Shown: piece after piece, positions 6,784-7,965 of the stretch
Position numbering within the stretch: position 1 is the stretch's first letter
Layout of the letters: every line of letters begins with the position of its first letter
From: Myxococcales bacterium
GTDB lineage: Bacteria; Desulfobacterota_B; Binatia; UBA1149; SPBQ01
Length of the DNA: 7,965 nucleotides
Direction of reading: 5' to 3'
NCBI GenBank assembly: GCA_004525875.1
Contig: SPBQ01000095.1
Coordinates: 1-7,965 of the forward strand
Made by a program: the position numbers and the translations under genes
Notes under the pieces: model-generated
Seen by the model: only the letters and a program-made list of their open reading frames with translations
Told to the model about the DNA's origin: nothing
Databases searched by the model: none

Positions 6784-7250
6784 CCACCGAGCCTCGCCAG
6801 CGCCTCGCCCGTGAGCCGGAAGGTGGTCCAGTCCTCCAGGGGTCCGGCACCGAGCGACCGGTAAAAGGCGATCGCTGGCTCGTTCCAGTCCAGAACAGCC
6901 CATTCGAGGCGGCCGCAGTCGCGTTCGACCGCCAATCCGGCCACCCGGGCCAGAAGTGCGCGGCCCAGCCCACGGCGCCGGTCGGCGGGTCGCACGAAGA
7001 GGTCCTCCAGGTAGATACCGGGACGGGTCAGGAACGTGCTGTAGGTGTGGAAGAAGAGCGCGTATCCGGCGCGCTCACCGTCGATCTCGCCAATCAGGAT
7101 CTCCGCGTACCGCAGCTCCCCGAAGACGTGACGCTCGAGCATGCCGACGCGCGCCGCACACTCGTGCTCGAGCTTCTCGTACTCGGCCAGCCCGCGAATC
7201 GCCTCGACCACGAATGCGACGTCGTCAGGCGTCGCCTCGCGAACGATCAT
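6780..7250 (-). CDS. GNAT-family N-acetyltransferase, diamine (SSAT-like) type
   Basis: A 156-residue single-domain acetyltransferase that moves acetyl from acetyl-CoA to an amine in the cytoplasm. The acetyl-CoA pyrophosphate-binding motif A is RRRGLGRALL (91-100), following EDLFVRPADR (82-91). The block DWNEPAIAFYRSLGA (121-135) and the final EDWTTFRL (139-146) closely resemble the spermidine/spermine and thialysine acetyltransferase subgroup, where the Tyr matching Y130 is the proposed general acid. Length is typical (150-175). The ATG at 7250 opens a normal family N-terminus (MIVREATPDD), though no good ribosome binding site is seen. The stop overlaps the -35 box of the next gene's promoter. 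The subgroup suggests a polyamine or lysine-like substrate, but GNAT substrates are hard to predict. Confidence 0.88.
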   Translation of the reverse strand: MIVREATPDDVAFVVEAIRGLAEYEKLEHECAARVGMLERHVFGELRYAEILIGEIDGERAGYALFFHTYSTFLTRPGIYLEDLFVRPADRRRGLGRALLARVAGLAVERDCGRLEWAVLDWNEPAIAFYRSLGAGPLEDWTTFRLTGEALARLGG

Positions 7251-7283
7251 GGGCCGAGCGTGCCAGTTTCGTGTCGCTGAGGG

Positions 7284-7307
7284 AAAAGGTCGCGCGTGCG
7301 TCCTTTT
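7284..7307 (-). terminator. Possible terminator hairpin after the hypothetical gene
   Basis: AAAAGG and CCTTTT at the ends (7284-7289, 7302-7307) pair, and inside them CGC/GCG can pair around a 4-base loop after one mismatch. It lies 6 bases beyond the stop of the hypothetical gene. Read on the minus strand, an A-run leads in and the hairpin ends in TTTT followed by CCC, an imperfect intrinsic terminator. On the plus strand the stem can be extended with G-U pairs. Confidence 0.4.
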
Positions 7308-7313
7308 TCTTTG

Positions 7314-7965
7314 TCAGTCGCGCTGGACGGTGTAGCTGATCTGACTGTCGTCGACGTCGTGAACACGGATGCGCATCCCGAGAATGTCGACGGTATCGGT
7401 CTGGCTCGCGTACGCGAGATCCTGAATGAAGATCGGCACCGTCGGACGGTCGCGCCCGTACTCCTTGTAGAGAACGTGGTAGACCATTCCGCGGTGGTCG
7501 TAGGTAGTCCCCTTGTACACCAGCTCGAAGTTGCGGTAGGCGCCACCATGGACGGAGACCGTCTCGGTGGTCTCGAAGCGGAACAGCCGACCCTGCTCCC
7601 CCATCGCGACCGACGCGTTCTGGTACTCGAGCGGCACGCCGAAGCGCGTAGCGGCCGTGTCATCGAGTTCGTGCCATGCCAGATACGGGTCGTACTTGAG
7701 CCGGCCAAGAGCGTCGACGGCGATGTACATGGTGCCGTTCGGCGTCGGAATCTCGAGCAGGTAGTAACGCTTACCGGCCGCCTCGAAGGCGCCGGCTACC
7801 GGGAAACGGTCCCCCTGTTTGCCGTGGATGTAGCTGAGTCGCCCCGACTGGCAGGCCAGTGGATCGGCAACCGCGACGGCGTTCACCGCACCGTCGGCCC
7901 GCGCCTCGGACTCGGAATCGGACTCGGAATCGAGCTGGCCGGCAGTGCGCGGCGTCAGCGGCTCG
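7314..7965 (-). CDS. Hypothetical protein, 5'-truncated by the window edge
   Basis: I do not recognise this family. The frame stays open to the right edge, so at least 216 codons are present and the start probably lies outside the window. A GTG at 7886 is the first start codon inside, but it has no ribosome binding site. The visible part begins with an acidic, disordered-looking stretch (LDSESDSESEARADG), coded by a short tandem DNA repeat. A compact region rich in beta-type residues follows, with many Tyr, Val and Thr, such as KRYYLLEIPTPNGTMYIAVD and later RNFELVYKGTTYDHRGMVYH. The alternating pattern suggests a beta-sandwich or barrel, and the linker-like N-terminus would fit a secreted or membrane-anchored protein whose signal lies beyond the edge; both are inference. 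No catalytic motif is visible. A possible terminator and then the GNAT gene follow. Confidence 0.75.
   Translation of the reverse strand, partial: EPLTPRTAGQLDSESDSESEARADGAVNAVAVADPLACQSGRLSYIHGKQGDRFPVAGAFEAAGKRYYLLEIPTPNGTMYIAVDALGRLKYDPYLAWHELDDTAATRFGVPLEYQNASVAMGEQGRLFRFETTETVSVHGGAYRNFELVYKGTTYDHRGMVYHVLYKEYGRDRPTVPIFIQDLAYASQTDTVDILGMRIRVHDVDDSQISYTVQRD
7908..7931. repeat. 12-bp tandem repeat, two perfect copies
   Basis: GGACTCGGAATC occurs twice in a row (7908-7919 and 7920-7931). On the minus strand each copy encodes Asp-Ser-Glu-Ser in the hypothetical protein. The unit length is a multiple of three, so copy-number change would keep the frame. Confidence 0.85.

Noticed and set aside
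6718..6903. N-terminal extension of the serine acetyltransferase to 6903
   Set aside because: The extra 62 residues overlap the end of the GNAT gene and run through the promoter and hairpin. They show no similarity to the family's N-terminal domain.
205..7886. Reassigned genetic code (UGA read as an amino acid)
   Set aside because: Five of the seven genes whose stop is in the window end in TGA at family-appropriate positions, TGG is used normally for Trp, and the DNA is GC-rich, unlike most code-4 genomes.
1..7965. A defence island, mobile element, CRISPR array or other novel multi-gene system
   Set aside because: No repeats-with-spacers, transposase, integrase, toxin-antitoxin or nuclease-like genes were found. 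The genes are mostly recognisable metabolic families.

Overview
This is a GC-rich bacterial window with tightly packed genes. The composition, the frequent GTG/TTG starts and the lipid and sulfur metabolism gene families suggest a proteobacterium-like or related environmental bacterium. I cannot assign a taxon from the sequence alone. UGA is the normal stop codon here: five of the seven genes whose stop lies in the window end in TGA.

Layout from left to right. Positions 1-160 (minus strand) hold the N-terminus of a thiamine-diphosphate enzyme that looks like phosphonopyruvate decarboxylase. Divergent from it, across a 44-bp gap, is an asparagine-synthase-related gene (205-2037, plus strand). 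This gene is broken by one in-frame TGA at 388-390, yet both halves lie in the same frame and read as one protein of about 610 codons. It converges on a minus-strand run that fills the rest of the window. In transcription order that run is a hypothetical protein entering from the right edge (7965-7314), a GNAT acetyltransferase (7250-6780), an O-acetyltransferase of the serine acetyltransferase family (6717-5719), a nitroreductase-family flavoprotein (5638-4892), a large DmdC/FadE5-type acyl-CoA dehydrogenase (4827-2965) and an acyl-CoA thioesterase II (2956-2051).

How the genes work together. The dehydrogenase and thioesterase are 8 bp apart and very probably co-transcribed as an acyl-CoA processing pair; the nitroreductase 64 bp upstream may belong to the same transcript. 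The serine acetyltransferase starts cysteine synthesis and seems to have its own promoter, which overlaps the end of the GNAT gene. The left-hand divergent pair may be the edge of a phosphonate or surface-glycan gene cluster that continues outside the window; this is inference.

No tRNA, rRNA, CRISPR array, insertion sequence or attachment site was seen. No stretch longer than 300 bases lacks a gene. The window is mostly ordinary metabolism. The point most worth checking is the in-frame TGA in the asparagine-synthase-like gene.
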